DNA of 64,000 nt from Harmothoe impar (taxonomy: Eukaryota > Annelida > Polychaeta > Phyllodocida > Polynoidae): contig OX381714.1 in assembly GCA_947462335.1 (NCBI GenBank), positions 60,123,800 to 60,187,799 of the forward strand. The letters run 5' to 3'. Both the position numbers and the translations under genes were made by a program. A model generated the notes under the pieces. That model worked only from the letters and a program-made list of their open reading frames with translations. It was not told where the DNA came from and did no database searches. Of this stretch, positions 29,679 to 41,034 are shown in pieces. Position 1 is the first letter of the stretch. Each line of letters starts with the position of its first letter.

Positions 29679-30254
29679 ACTTATAAATGGGGGAGGGGCT
29701 TTTATGGGCTGAGGAACATAACACTAGAATTTAAAGGTATATGATCTACGAAATCCACGCCATAGGCGTGGTGGCCGGCTTCCATCAAGGATTCTGGATG
29801 TACAAGGTGTGTATGGGGGGGGGGGGGGGGGTAGGCAAGGTGCGCAGCTAAATGTATTTATTATCATTTGGCGATGGTGATACATTGAAACAAAGAGGGA
29901 GCCGCATACTATGGTGATAACTATTCTTGTATTGACCCTGTCCATGTGCCGGGAAGTAGTCCGCCCTAATTGCATAATGGGTTGTTACACTTACACTTAA
30001 AGGGTTATTAGGGAGAGGTCATGATGCATAAATGCATTGCTGTTGACTTGACTCACCATGCTGTCCTTAAATGGTTAGTATGGAGAAGTTATGATGCATG
30101 AATGCATCACGGTTCACTTGAAGCACCATGCTGTCCTTAAAGGTTTAGTGTGCAGAAACTAGACCCAGCGCCAGGTTTCTTTGTTAGCCTGCTACATGCC
30201 CTACATATATATACGTGAGTATGTGTGAGGGTAACGATCAAGGGCCCCAATGCT
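29679..30254. other. non-coding; G-run and a duplicated MITE fragment
   Basis: A G-run lies at about 29816-29830. From 29997 to 30152 a 75-80-bp fragment of the TTAA-type MITE (TTAAAGGG, then GTCATGATGCATAAATGCA and CACCATGCTGTCCTTAAA) is present twice in tandem. Confidence 0.6.
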
Positions 30255-30660
30255 ACAACCCACACTAGTGGCTGGTTCAAGTATATGGAGGGTGGGGTGT
30301 GAACAACATATCGAAAGCTCAGTAGACCGGAATGAGCAGTGCATTGTGGGTTATAATAGAGTGTTTGCCTGTAGGGTGGTCCGTGTCAAGCAGCCGACGC
30401 AGGGTTCTGATCAGCGGACAGCGGAGTGCAGTGCTGAAGGGTGCGGGACAACCCACACTAGTGGCTGGTTCAAGTATATGGAGGGTGGGGTGTGAACAAC
30501 ATATCGAAAGCTCAGTAGACCGGAATGAGCAGTGCATTGTGGGTTATAATAGAGTGTTTGCCTGTAGGGTGGTCCGTGTCAAGCAGCCGACGCAGGGTTC
30601 TGATCAGCGGACAGCGGAGTGCAGTGCTGAAGGGTGCGGGACAACCCACACTCTGCGGGC
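30255..30660 (+). repeat. tandem duplication, 193-bp unit
   Basis: ACAACCCACACTAGTGGC starts at 30255 and 30448, and a third copy begins at 30641 before diverging. Two full units are nearly identical. They contain GCATTGTGGGTTATAAT and GATCAGCGGACAGCGGAG. Reading frames on both strands follow the repeat and are not genes. Confidence 0.9.
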
Positions 30661-30789
30661 TCTGCTGATAATGTCCCTACACCCTTCATAAACAAGCCTG
30701 ATAAAAATAGTTGTATTGGAGACTCGTATGTTAGTGTGTATATATGACGGCTTGTGAGTAGGACAACACACTGTTGGTCACCCCCCCCC

Positions 30790-30790
<1 letters not shown>

Positions 30791-30842
<52 letters not shown>
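30791..30842. repeat. (CA)n microsatellite
   Basis: About 23 uninterrupted CA dinucleotides after a short C-run. Confidence 0.97.
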
Positions 30843-30843
<1 letters not shown>

Positions 30844-31019
30844 CAGCGGCCACACACTGCCAACACCTCACCTGCCCGGGGATCTGTCTCAGCATTCTGA
30901 GAGCTCCCACACGACAGCTTGTGAGTAGGACTCGCCTGCCGCGGTCTGTACTGACCCGGGCAGGTGAGGGTCATTAAGGTGTGCAGTGAGTGTGTGGTGG
31001 GACAGGGAGATGTGTGAAA

Positions 31020-31312
31020 AACATTGTACCATTGAAAGCTCAGTAGACCGGAATGAGCAGTGCATTCTGGGTTCCTGGTGTGTGAACAACATATAGAATG
31101 ATTGTAGGTAAGGTCCAATGCGTAAGCGGAACGGCTGACGACGCAGGGTTAGGATCACTCTGGCGGAGTGCAGTGCTGAGGGGTGGGAGACCATAGAGCA
31201 GACGACGCAGCGCACGGCGTGAAAAGCACACCTTAGCGGATTGCAGTGGTGAAGTGAAGGGTTCTGATCAGCGGACAGCGGAGTGCAGTGCTGAAGGGTG
31301 CTGGACTAGAGA
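31020..31312 (+). repeat. diverged pieces of the 193-bp repeat
   Basis: AAAGCTCAGTAGACCGGAAT (31034 onward) and GATCAGCGGACAGCGGAGTG (31265 onward) match the upstream 193-bp unit but are separated and mutated. This suggests an older, larger array. Confidence 0.7.
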
Positions 31313-32157
31313 GCATATGTATGTAGGGTGCAAAAAGCAAACGAGCCAATGCTAATCCTATGGACGCGCAACTCACGTTGAAACCTTACGGAAAAGTGAA
31401 CTCCTTAACCATGGCCGGGGACTCCGTCGCCGGCCAATAAAGGCACCAGCAAGCTGTGTCAATCTAGTCTTCTACTTAACGGACAAGGCGGCATAAGATG
31501 ATATCTGATAATTGAGGTCTTGTGTCTGCACAGCTTTATAAGGTTTCTGCCTGTCTGGTGTTATAGGTGTCACGTGGTGTCTGTAACCATGGTAAAGTGC
31601 CACCTGATACACGACTGACGTCATATATCAGGACAGGGGTAGTGTTACATGTATGTCCATTGGCCTAAAAGAAATTTAAGGTTACCTGACCATGCCTAGC
31701 AAAATAGGGAATTTTGTTCAAATTTGAAAAGTAAGATTTATATTTGGTCATTTTGAGGGGACTGTTTGAGGGTTTTATGAGTCTAGGCCGCCATCTACCA
31801 GTCGGTATTACAGTTTGAAAATGAATGTCTGGATATTTTTGATGCCTAAAGAAACAAATTTAAGGGGGAAAAAAGAATCGAACCTACCAACCCTCAATTT
31901 TTCAGATTATTTTCCATACCTTTTCTGGGCGGCCACACATCCAATTACTAAGATAATTGTCCTTTTTCCAGGAGGCTCTGCCTTAACATTACACCTTGTC
32001 CCATTACCTCCCCCTCCCCCTATACCCCTCCCCCCATACCCGCCGTCGGCCGGGTAACAATCACATTAGGTAATTCCGTGCTGCTACCGGGACTGCCCTC
32101 GGCGCATGCGCGGCCGGTGGCTCCCCCTGGCTGTGGAGTGGTATTTATTAGGGCTGA
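31313..32157. other. non-coding; possible family B relic and pyrimidine tract
   Basis: AAGGTTACCTGACC near 31678 and AAGAATCGAACCTACCAACC near 31872 faintly resemble the ends of family B. A C/T-rich tract lies at 32007-32044. No gene is seen. Confidence 0.4.
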
Positions 32158-32400
32158 GGGCTGCTTAGTGCTTTAATGCATCATACCCTTAGTCGTCATG
32201 ATGCATGGATGCAGCTTTGACGAGTAACTCGCCAGGGCTGCAATCATACATCATGTAGACTCTATGGAGTTAGCACACTCCCAAGCGTCAGTATTATGTA
32301 TGAATGCAGCCCTGGCGAGTTACTCACCAAGGCTGCATTCATGCATAAAATGTTGACAAAGGGCATGGCTTGTTAAAGCGCTAAGCGGCCCTCATAGGGA
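32158..32400 (+). mobile_element. TTAA-type MITE, decayed copy
   Basis: Two palindromes, around GAGTAACTCGCCAGGGCTGC and CCTGGCGAGTTACTCACC, with the family spacing. The terminal motifs are mutated. Confidence 0.65.
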
Positions 32401-32602
32401 GCGGGTTGAGGGCCTGTGTTATGGGCTGGGGACACAGTGTGTTATGAGAACTGCCGCCAGATTTATCACATCACAACCACTGCTTTATCCACTTTAGCTA
32501 TGGCAGGCCGATTCCCAATAATGTATCTTATTATGGGATGGAGATAATCATTAGCCCTTTAAGGGCAGTATGATGCCTGGAGGCGATATCTGTCGTCATT
32601 AA

Positions 32603-33141
32603 CCCTTTAAGGACTTAATGCCTTAATGCATCATCCCCTTGGCTATCATGATGCATGAATGCAGCTCTGGTGAGTAACTCACCAGGGCAGCATTGAAGCA
32701 TCATGCTGACCCTACTGGGTTGAGACACTCCCAGAGGATCGGCATGATGCACCAATGCATCATGATGACAAATGTCGTCTTTTAGTGAAACAATCCGTCC
32801 TTAGGGAGTGGTCATTTTTTAACAACAGGGGGGGGGGGGGTCGGTGGATTTTCGCGCGAGCGGGTCAGATTTTTTTTGGTCCCCCCCCCGCTAGAGGGGG
32901 TCGAAATTTTTTCAGTCCCCCCTCCAGGCAGGTTGAAATTGAGCACGGTCGACCCCTTTGAGCTATAGTAACGCGCGGGCTTTTCCGCTAAAAAGGGGTG
33001 TAATTTTTTTGGTCCCGCCTCAGAAGGGGTCCAAATCTTTTTGGTCCCCCCCTTCAAGGGGTCCAATTTTTTTTGGTTACCCCCCCCCCAAATCCACCAA
33101 CCCCCCCCCCCCTTCCTGTTGTTAAAAAATCCCTTAATGGG
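32603..33141 (+). mobile_element. TTAA-type MITE carrying a nested insertion
   Basis: TTAA at 32599-32602, start CCCTTTAAGGAC, end AATGGG, then TTAA at 33142-33145. It is about 330 bp longer than its relatives because of the element at 32804-33133. Confidence 0.8.
32804..33133. mobile_element. nested terminal-inverted-repeat element, family E, 330 bp
   Basis: The left end GGGAGTGGTCATTTTTTAAC then AACAGG mirrors the right end CCTGTTGTTAAAAAATCCC. It is flanked by TTA on both sides. The interior has G-runs, C-runs and TTTTTTGGTCCC blocks. A relative sits at 54971-55357. Non-coding. Confidence 0.8.
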
Positions 33142-33462
33142 TTAAAGGCAGTATGATGTCTGAAGGCGATATCTGTCGTTATCCATACAATGCCAGCAAC
33201 GTATACATTGCTGCATCAATCCAACCAAAGGTGTGTCATATAGGATTAGCAGTGGGTATTTGAAGGCAGCCCTACTGGTCGCAAGTTACGAGCTTTATAA
33301 GAACGTGTCACCATTTTAATTAAAACATTAAATATAATACTGCTATCAACTGTTTGTGGCAAAAGTCAACATGTGCATTGGACATTTAATCCGCACTACT
33401 CCTTGTGGTTAATCCGTTCTCATCAAACACCTCACATTCAACGACGTATCAATCCCAGCTAA
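33142..33462. other. non-coding
   Basis: GGCAGTATGATG, then GGCGATATCTGTCGT at 33148-33180, repeats the segment at 32566-32596. Otherwise nothing is seen. Confidence 0.5.
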
Positions 33463-33730
33463 CCCTACAAGGGCAGCATTCTGCTTCAATGCACTTGCCC
33501 TTTTGTCGCTAAAAGATAACATGTGTTGTCACGATGCACCAATGCAGCGCTGGCGAGTAACTTACCAGTGCTGCATTGGTGCATCATGCCGAGCCTTCGG
33601 GAGTGTCTCAACCTAATAAGGTCTGCATGATACCTGAATGCAGCCTTGGTGAGTTACTCGCCCAGCCTGCATTCATGTATCATGATGATCAAGGAATGAT
33701 GCATTGATGCACTATGCAGTCCCTAAAGGA
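33463..33730 (+). mobile_element. TTAA-type MITE copy
   Basis: Begins CCCTACAAGGGCAGCAT and ends GTCCCTAAAGGA next to TTAA. It has two strong palindromes, one around CAGCGCTGGCGAGTAACT and one around GGTGAGTTACTCGCC. Confidence 0.75.
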
Positions 33731-33867
33731 TTAAATGGTTAACTTTCAGATTAAATGTCAGGCTCTGAGATTAGCTTTCACATCGACGCTTAAAACCTGA
33801 GAGTCCCCGAGCTGTCCTCACGACCTCGGTGCACAGGGGACGGACAACAAATTAAAATAGCCAATAA

Positions 33868-34072
33868 CCCTTTAAGGGTGGCATAATGTCTTAATGTGTC
33901 ATGCCCTTGGTCGTCATGATGCATGAATGACCTCATAGGCTCCATACATTCCCAACAGGTTGGCATGGTGTTGCATAAATGCAGTCCCAGCAAGTTACTC
34001 ACAGGGGCGTCATCCATGGATCATGACGACCAAGGGCATAGCACACCAAAACACTATACAGGTCAAAAAGGG
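33868..34072 (+). mobile_element. TTAA-type MITE copy
   Basis: Begins CCCTTTAAGGGTGGCAT, ends TCAAAAAGGG and is followed by TTAA (34073-34076). Internally shortened. Confidence 0.75.
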
Positions 34073-34086
34073 TTAACCACGTTTAA

Positions 34087-34315
34087 TCCTTTAAGGACAG
34101 ATGTCGCTTTATGGTCATGATACACCAATGCAGCCCCGGTGAGTACCTTGCCTGTGCTGCATAGGTGCATCATGTCGACCCTATGATAGTGTCACATACA
34201 CAGGGTCGGCATGATGCTTGAATGCAGCACTGACTAGTAACTCACCAGGGCTGCATTCATGCATCATAACGACCAAGGGCATGAGGCATTAAAAGACTAT
34301 ACCGTCCTTAAAGGG
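34087..34315 (+). mobile_element. TTAA-type MITE, good full-length copy
   Basis: TTAA (34083-34086), TCCTTTAAGGACAGATGTCG, two palindromes, GTCCTTAAAGGG, TTAA (34316-34319). This is the clearest reference copy in the window: 229 bp with intact ends and target duplication. Confidence 0.85.
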
Positions 34316-34319
34316 TTAA

Positions 34320-35182
34320 TCAAAACCACTTTTCATCCAATCAACAGCTACAAAGTCAGAGCCAAGGGCAAAAAGGTGAGGATGACAGCTCTCTATTATT
34401 GGATATCCACAAGTGGCCCTGATTCCGATAGCGGATTAGTCATTTGTCATCGCTGTTATCGTGCTTTTTAAACGTCTGTAATCGTGTTCTATAATTGTTA
34501 AATTGTGATTCATCAAAAACATCCTCTTACAATTCAAATAAAAAAGAGGTTTTACAATTAAGATCGCAGATTTGAGATTAGTTCAAACGTCCCAGCTTCT
34601 CCCTGGATTCCTGTGATACATATTACGGTGATAGCTAGCCACACAGTGGTTACAATGCTTCAGTAAAGGCAAAGTAAAAGGTATACAGGGCCAACAAATC
34701 CCCATCCTTATCTCTAGACATTTAGCTTTCCAAATTAGCTTACATATGTGCCTGTTTGTGGAATATATGTTATTACACCAGTTGTTTATGAGACGAGCAT
34801 AATATAAACAATAGGCCAGGCACATAGCAGGACCCCTCATGGCAACATTAGTACAGTCGATTCCAAATTGACTACCTCTGTTCATTATTTACTTGAAGTC
34901 GAACTGATTTCTACCCTATTCATCCCCGGTGTATATCCCTGCAATTCCACATGCTGTACTTCTGCTGTAGCCACCTATTACCAAGTAGATGTTTATAACC
35001 CCATGTCCCTATCTGCGCCCAGAAACATAAGAAATAGATGCTACAGACCATGGTGGTAGTGTCCTGTGTGGAGGGGCATAGGGGACATGTGCCTTCTGCT
35101 TGTCACACCTAAATGACCTTACCCGATCACACAATTACCCAGTCCACATAAGACCCTAAGAGTTTAACACCGTGTGACCTAG
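34320..35182. other. non-coding, nothing recognised
   Basis: Only short unsupported reading frames. Confidence 0.5.
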
Positions 35183-35550
35183 GGTAAATTCACCTTGAGT
35201 CGGACACATACCTTGCGACGGACACTTGAATTTCTGTGTAATAATGCATTCTAATACACTTATTTAATCATTTTGTACTCAAACATTGAAACTATTATCT
35301 ATGTTTCGTGTACCAGGGCTTTTGTTCTTTTACCCTGGATTGCCGTCAAGGAAGACCACATGTATACTTTTCGTGTGAAGAAAGCAATAAAATTATCAAA
35401 ACTCAAACTCAATCTCTTATCTATGAATAATGATGAAGTTTAGGTGTCATTATTTCCACCAAGGAACAGCTAGAAGTCTTATCGTACATGAATAAATAAA
35501 AATAGCAGTGTCCGTCTCAGGGTATGTGTCCGACTCATGGTGAATCTACC
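35183..35550. mobile_element. terminal-inverted-repeat element, family C, long copy
   Basis: The left end GGTAAATTCACCTTGAGTCG, then GACACATACCTTG, mirrors the right end CAGGGTATGTGTCCGACTC, then ATGGTGAATCTACC. At 368 bp it is longer than the other copies (about 205-220 bp) because of extra internal DNA, which includes AATAAAATTATCAAAACTC, a possible retroposon tail near 35385. Confidence 0.85.
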
Positions 35551-36359
35551 CTATATATGGTGAGTACATCTTGAGCACAGGTACATTGTATTTGATTAAC
35601 CCCACCCTCTCCAGGTCAGATAGCAAAACAGGACAAACTTTGGCCTGGGGTAATTACGTGTTAATATGGCTGGGGGTGATCAAGTTACGTGATCCGTGTG
35701 TATGTTGTATAACACCACGCTATGTCAGACAATACCACGGGCTTCATGCTAGGTTTGGTAACTGGTCAATTATGATTAGTACTAAACAACGCCTGCTGCA
35801 TAAACAAGAAACATTGACTTCTCATGTATGACATACCCCGTACTGAAGGTTAGTTACAGTAGGTGACCTTGGATGTCGGGCTTCAAACTGTAAAGCCCAG
35901 CTCCCGAGACCCAGCTTCAGCGTGTAGCTCAGAGAGAATGGAATTGACACGACATATTGGCATGAGGGTAGATCTTCCCTAAATAAGCCGTTTTCTTTCA
36001 TTCCAGTCATAGATGGTTCCTGCTCATAGATGGTTCCCGGTCACAGAGTTTCAACTTCTATCGATTCGGTGGGACTTAATATAATATTAAACCACTTTGT
36101 GGCCCTTAAAGATTTTAACTGTTGCCCCAGCCTCGGTGTGAGCGTCCAATCAGGTGCCTGTTGTAAGGCGCCACCTGTAGTCGCCCACCTCAACTAGCGG
36201 CAGACGACATTTCACACTCCACTCTCACATCACATTCTTCCACTCCACCACTCGCGGCGGCCAAGGTAATCCAAACCAAGGCTATGTTTGGAGAGCGATC
36301 GATGCCTGACCGACTTTCCCGTCAGGAAGAATTACTTCTGGGTGCGAAGATGGTCAAGT
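35551..36359. other. non-coding; CTCF-like core at about 36166
   Basis: GGCGCCACCTGT (36168-36179) is AGGTGGCGCC on the minus strand. CCAAT occurs at about 36150. A promoter or 5' exon could lie here (GGCCAAGGTAATCC at about 36259 resembles a splice donor), but I cannot support a gene. Confidence 0.3.
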
Positions 36360-36445
36360 TTAACATTTGTCTTAAACATTTAAGGGGTGTATACTGCTTT
36401 AATGTAACATACCCTTTTGTCGCCGTGGTGCATGAAGGCAGCCAG
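36360..36445 (+). mobile_element. TTAA-type MITE, 5' fragment
   Basis: AACATTTAAGGGGTGTATAC, then GCTTTAATGTAACATACCC, GTCGCCGTGGTGCATGAA and GGCAGCC, then it stops. Truncated. Confidence 0.5.
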
Positions 36446-37019
36446 TGGCGGATCCAGGATTTGGAAAAGGAGAGGGTGCGCCCCCTTTTCTTGGTGAAAG
36501 GGGCCTCTTTTTTGGGCTGAATTGGGATATAAAAATGACAACTAAAACCCCTTTATTTCATGTTTGATACGATGACTACTATGTCACTATGCTTAAGTAC
36601 TAGAAATCCTGTATCCCATGCCCCCCATGGGATACAGTGTTCCCGTATCCCATGGCCTGTGACGTCATCATTTGTTTAAATTATTATGGACATTTGTATG
36701 CAAATAAACTTATTTTAAAGAGTAAAAATCTGCGGCTTCGTGGGATACGGCCCCAGCCCCACCTCGGGGGTAACGATACCAAAATATCCTCTGGCTATGG
36801 GCCTTTGCCTATGTATCACCCGTGTCCATCTTTACCCAAGTAGGGGGCACATGGAGGCGCATTGCGGCCCTTAGCGGTTAACGTCCATCCACTGTGTCCG
36901 TAAGTCAGTGCCTACACCCCCAGGGCTCCACAACAACAACAATGGCCGATGATCTGTATTACATGGTTGTCATGGTTACACCCTGGACGCCAGCCCCTAG
37001 TGGGGTACCCACAATTCAC
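36446..37019. other. non-coding, nothing recognised
   Basis: ATCCCATG-containing phrases recur near 36609-36655 as a short local repeat. No gene. Confidence 0.4.
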
Positions 37020-37200
37020 GTCCATTTCCGGTGATGGTTTGGGAGCGGATCAACACTTCCGGTGAAAAGTTCTGCGGAAAAGTTACTTTTTTGGGTTGGG
37101 AATCAGCAATCGGCGGAAGTGGCGATCTGGGCATGCGCAGTTCGTGACTGCTGCAACTTGTCAAGAGCTCATCAAATCAGACGTCAAGTAGGGGGCGCCA
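37020..37200. promoter_or_regulatory. candidate TATA-less promoter or enhancer (ETS and NRF1-like sites)
   Basis: ATTTCCGGTG (37025) and ACTTCCGGTG (37053) are ETS-type sites, GGCGGAAGTGG (37114) is a third, and GGGCATGCGCAG (37129) matches NRF1. GTAGGGGGCGCCA (37188) resembles a CTCF core. This set is typical of housekeeping promoters in animals. No downstream coding exon is identified, so the target is unknown. Confidence 0.45.
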
Positions 37201-38764
37201 CCCAACCCCCGCTCACTCTCCAACCACAAGTAGGGTTCCCTCAAGCCCACTCGCACGCTCCACTCTTCAAACAGACCCTTGCACCTGTAACTCTGCTACT
37301 GAGTCTTTGCACCAATGTACATTGTACTATCGCCTGTGGCAGGAGCAGAGGTATCACTACGCCCAAACGTCATCACCCACATAAAGTAGTCCCTACTATG
37401 ATCATAAGATATACAATTTTGTCAGGCAAATCACTGCCACTGATGCTTTCATGCGCTATTTGCCGTTTGTCTTCATGATGCACGAATGTTGGATCAAGAC
37501 GACAAATGAGCATAATCCTAAGGCCTTATTGAGAACTTATGATAGATGGGTATGAGAGGTTGTGGCCCTACATCTACTGTCTGCTATGTGGGGCTCTAAT
37601 AGCTCATTTATAGTGAATATGGATATAAATCCATAGATGGCTTGGAGTCAGTCCTGCATATTCCATAATTGTCTAGTGGGACCCTCTAGTGGCAAATATT
37701 GTAATCGAGATGATGACTTTCAGTCATCACCGTGATGACTTCACCCTAACTAATCAGCGGTGACTAGTTTCAGATATGCCTAAGTTGTCCCTGTGGTGCA
37801 GAGACCCTTTACTGACCAGACCAGAATAACTGCGCGCACCGATCTGTGAGAAAAGAGTGCGCTCCGCCAAATCGATAGCAATCATCTCGTCCAAGCGACA
37901 CTTGAGACTTGTCCCAACAAATTAGCTCCGCAAATGACGTGATTAATTCAGGAACGCCGCCCAGCAAGAACTGAATCGCCATTTTGTGTGGACGCTGAGA
38001 ATTGCAAGTCATGACCATGCGTGCCTAAATCAGCCCGTCTAGCGAACTGTGTTTTATCTTGATGAGGTGTCTATTCTGATGAACCGACGATTCAGCCCTA
38101 TTTCTTTTTGGGAACCCGGCAGCATTATTGGTTTAAACAAGGGACTCAATATTTTGGCGCCCCGTTGAATAACCCATGCAAGTTTTCCACGGTGGTTTGT
38201 TTATTTATTTTGAACCAATAAATGTAGAATATAAACATAAAGGAGCACTCGTGTTAGTCTACAACTTCATGGTATACGGCGTGCATCTACTCGAGAAATA
38301 ACCCAGTCAACAGACAATAGACAACTTGTGGACAAATTTGTGCTGCTTTCAATGCAGGCAATTGAGGAGACCTTTACATGCTTCCCCTTCTTTCCATCAA
38401 CAGCCAACGATAGGTTCATACCGATTAGTCCTGATTAAAAAAAACGACCAGCAGGTCCTATTCCATTAAGCCCTATAGTACCTCATCCTGTATAGGATCC
38501 GTAGCAGTAACACTTGTCTACTTCTGTAGAGACCTTTAGTGGCACAGGATTTGAAGCCACTTACAATACGTCTTGTTGCAGCCCCATTGAGGCCCAAATG
38601 ATACTTCATCCAGTCAGTGGTGGTAACACTTGTCTACTTGTGCAGAAACCGTTACTGCTATTCCATCACCACATCATGCCTGATGCGGGGGTCGTTGTGT
38701 CCCCTTTCTGATACCTAGTTCTTATACCAGTGCCCTCTGACCCCTACCCCTCCTGATGGGAGTT
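37201..38764. other. non-coding; MITE scrap at about 37450-37530
   Basis: GTCTTCATGATGCACGAATG and AGACGACAAATGAGCATAAT derive from the TTAA-type family. The phrase GTAACACTTGTCTACTT occurs twice (about 38507 and 38624) in an old duplication. No gene. Confidence 0.45.
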
Positions 38765-38965
38765 GACCCCTAAAATCGGCAGGGCGACATGGGACATAGT
38801 GACAAATGACAGGAGAAATTAATATATAGTGACATGTGACATGGGGATTTCTTAAATCAACAGGCGACATGAGGCCTAGTGACAAATGATAGCAGAATTG
38901 AAATTCAAAAGATAGCGAAAAATGACATGGGGATTTCTAAAAATCGACAGGCGACATGGGGACCC
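38765..38965 (-). repeat. GACA-rich simple-like repeat, relative of 63.1-63.5 kb
   Basis: Irregular repetition of AGTGACAAATGACA, GACATGGGGATTTCT, TAAAATCGACAGGCGACATG. The reverse complement (CATGTCGCCTGTCGATTT) matches the repeat near 63140-63545. Confidence 0.65.
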
Positions 38966-40203
38966 CCATCTAGAACCCCATTCCTACACCCTCCGCTGGC
39001 TGTGGGCGCGGCTGAACACCCATTATAGCACCCAGCATGGATACCGCTGTGTGAGGGCTGCTCTAGAAACCTGTCAGTCATGTGTTAGGTTATACCCCTG
39101 CTGACATATAAGGTCTAGAACCCCACAGGGCCATCTTTGATGTAGCACAAATCAGCAGGGGGGTGGGTGGGTCTTGAAAACAGCCCAAATCAGTGTCACG
39201 TCATTTATTGACGGTCCCTAAAAAAAACAGCAAACTTCTACTTCTGCTACGTATTCACACTCCAAGTGATGTCATTCATCAGCTACATTCATAAACTAGC
39301 CTTAAAATACATTTACCTACTTTTAAGAATACCTCAACAGAAATGTTCATCAAGCAGCAAAAATATGGTCATTAGTCAACTTAAATTATTTGCTTAAGGT
39401 TTCTTAAAGCCAAGAGTTCATGCAGTGAGCTGTCAAATGGTGGTGCTACTCTCCCAGCAGTACCAGATAAGACTCTGCCCATATGTTTGGACTACTGGAG
39501 ATCCTCTGAGGAAGAAGGGGTGAAAACAGTAGTACTTTGCTGCTCTCCTATCCCCATCACACACAACAGTCTCCCTACATTAAAACTAGTTCTCAGGAAT
39601 ATCTTCAATATGACCATAAATTACCATATGGCCAACTCTTCTGTAATTTTTAATATCTGCTCTTCACATATTCATTTAAATATTTGAAATGATTGAAATT
39701 TGTATAAATGTCTATTTGAAATGCATGGCGTAGGTAAGTCTGCAGGGTCCGCTGAGCTTTGGTAGGAGGAAGTAGTGCTGTAATAGTCAAAGATAGCGAG
39801 GGCAGGGAGATTGCCAATTGGCCAGGACCCTTCACTTGGTCTGACTGTGGGTAGGGCTGGATGTAATAAGGGTTGGAGTGGACGGGTTAGGGTATGGGTA
39901 TGGGTATGGGTATGGGTGGTCGGGGCGGCAGGGGACACATTTCTACCCAATAATGGTCCTCTAATGGCCGCCCTCTGGTCCCTGGTAACGCCGTCAGTGA
40001 CGCCTTGTTGCCGGAACTACTTTCTCCGCCCACTCATCATGGTGTATCCGCCGCACAAAGTAGTGCGCGCTGGTCGGGGCTGTACCCGGCGTGTTGTGAT
40101 GGTGGGAGTGTGGGACAGACAGCAACCAGCGAAATGAAGCTTCCTGTTAAAGCGCAGCTTCAATGTAATTATTCTTGTGAGTTTTAACCCTTTAAAGGGA
40201 GCT
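38966..40203. other. non-coding; (TATGGG)n at about 39890-39920
   Basis: Four TATGGG units occur near 39892. A fragment at 39155-39215 (GTGTCACGTCATTTATTGAC, then GGTCCC) resembles the end of the small element at 49162. No gene. Confidence 0.5.
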
Positions 40204-40404
40204 TGTGGGGCCTTGAGCCCACAAAATTGCCTTGAGCCCACAAAAGAGTACCATTTTGTTAGCTGAAGACATTTTTTTTGTGGGCTGAAGGCTTTTGTGC
40301 TTTAAAGCCACTTTTGTGGGCTGAAGGCCCGGTGTTAGCCTTCAGCTAACAAAATGGTACTCTTTTGTGGGCTCAAGGCAATTTTGTGGGCTCAAGGCCC
40401 CACA
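40204..40404. repeat. perfect 65-bp inverted repeat with 71-bp spacer
   Basis: Arms 40204-40268 and 40340-40404 are exact reverse complements at all 65 positions. Each arm contains two copies of GCCTTGAGCCCACAAAA-like blocks. The spacer has further TTGTGGGCTGAAGGC copies. A transcript would fold into a long hairpin. Confidence 0.95.
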
Positions 40405-41034
40405 GAGCTAGCAAAGATATCAAAGATGGGTCCCTGCCCAAAGATCACTGATAAATTCTCTGATTCAAGCGCTGCGGAACTATATTGCTGTGCCCTGATT
40501 GGAAAATAGGTGGTCACGTGACTCGCAGACTAGCGGTGCTAGCCGCCCTTTAAGGGCCTCACATAATATAGTGATTTAATGAATTATACCATCTGAATGA
40601 CCATCGTCATGTTGCATTTTTCTCATAAAAGTTCATACTCAAAATTGGACAATACCATCAGTCCGTGGGAAATACCATCATCCCACATCATTTGGAAATA
40701 ACATCATCCATCAAAGGAAATAACATCATCCTATAGGCAAATAACATCAGCCTAACTAGATAATTATTTTGTTTGTATTGTAGAGAAATGATCTCTATTT
40801 TTTTCCCCATAGAACATCATGGGAGAATGGTGTATTGGGGGCTCAAATCCCACTAACGTGGGTATGGGTTCTCAATATATCATATTACATATTATTATAA
40901 GAAATGTAAATGTATAACTAGCCTTAAGGCAACTATATGTAACATATTCCATATGCTACAACATGAACTGCCATTCGCTAACGGGGCCTGGCTCCACTGT
41001 TTGACAGGATAAATAAATGAATAATCAATCAATC
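40405..41034. other. non-coding; possible retroposon tail
   Basis: A loose repeat of AATAACATCATCC occurs at 40670-40750. A run at 41009-41038, AATAAATGAATAATCAATCA and more AATC, looks like a LINE/SINE-type 3' tail, but no body is recognised. Confidence 0.4.

Noticed and set aside
30250..31231. Reading frames on both strands in the 193-bp repeat and CA run
   Set aside because: Repeat-derived and low complexity (Val/Cys or Thr/His runs from the CA repeat).
31406..31445. GGCCGGGGACTCCGTCGCCGGCC followed by AATAAA as a histone-type 3' end
   Set aside because: The stem does not match the histone stem-loop consensus and no histone coding sequence is nearby.
36284..36520. Plus-strand frame after a promoter-like stretch as a first exon
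   Set aside because: It runs directly into a MITE fragment and shows no homology that I can recognise.
39886..39922. (TATGGG)n as interstitial telomeric repeat
   Set aside because: Only four units and TATGGG, not TTAGGG; a simple microsatellite is enough.
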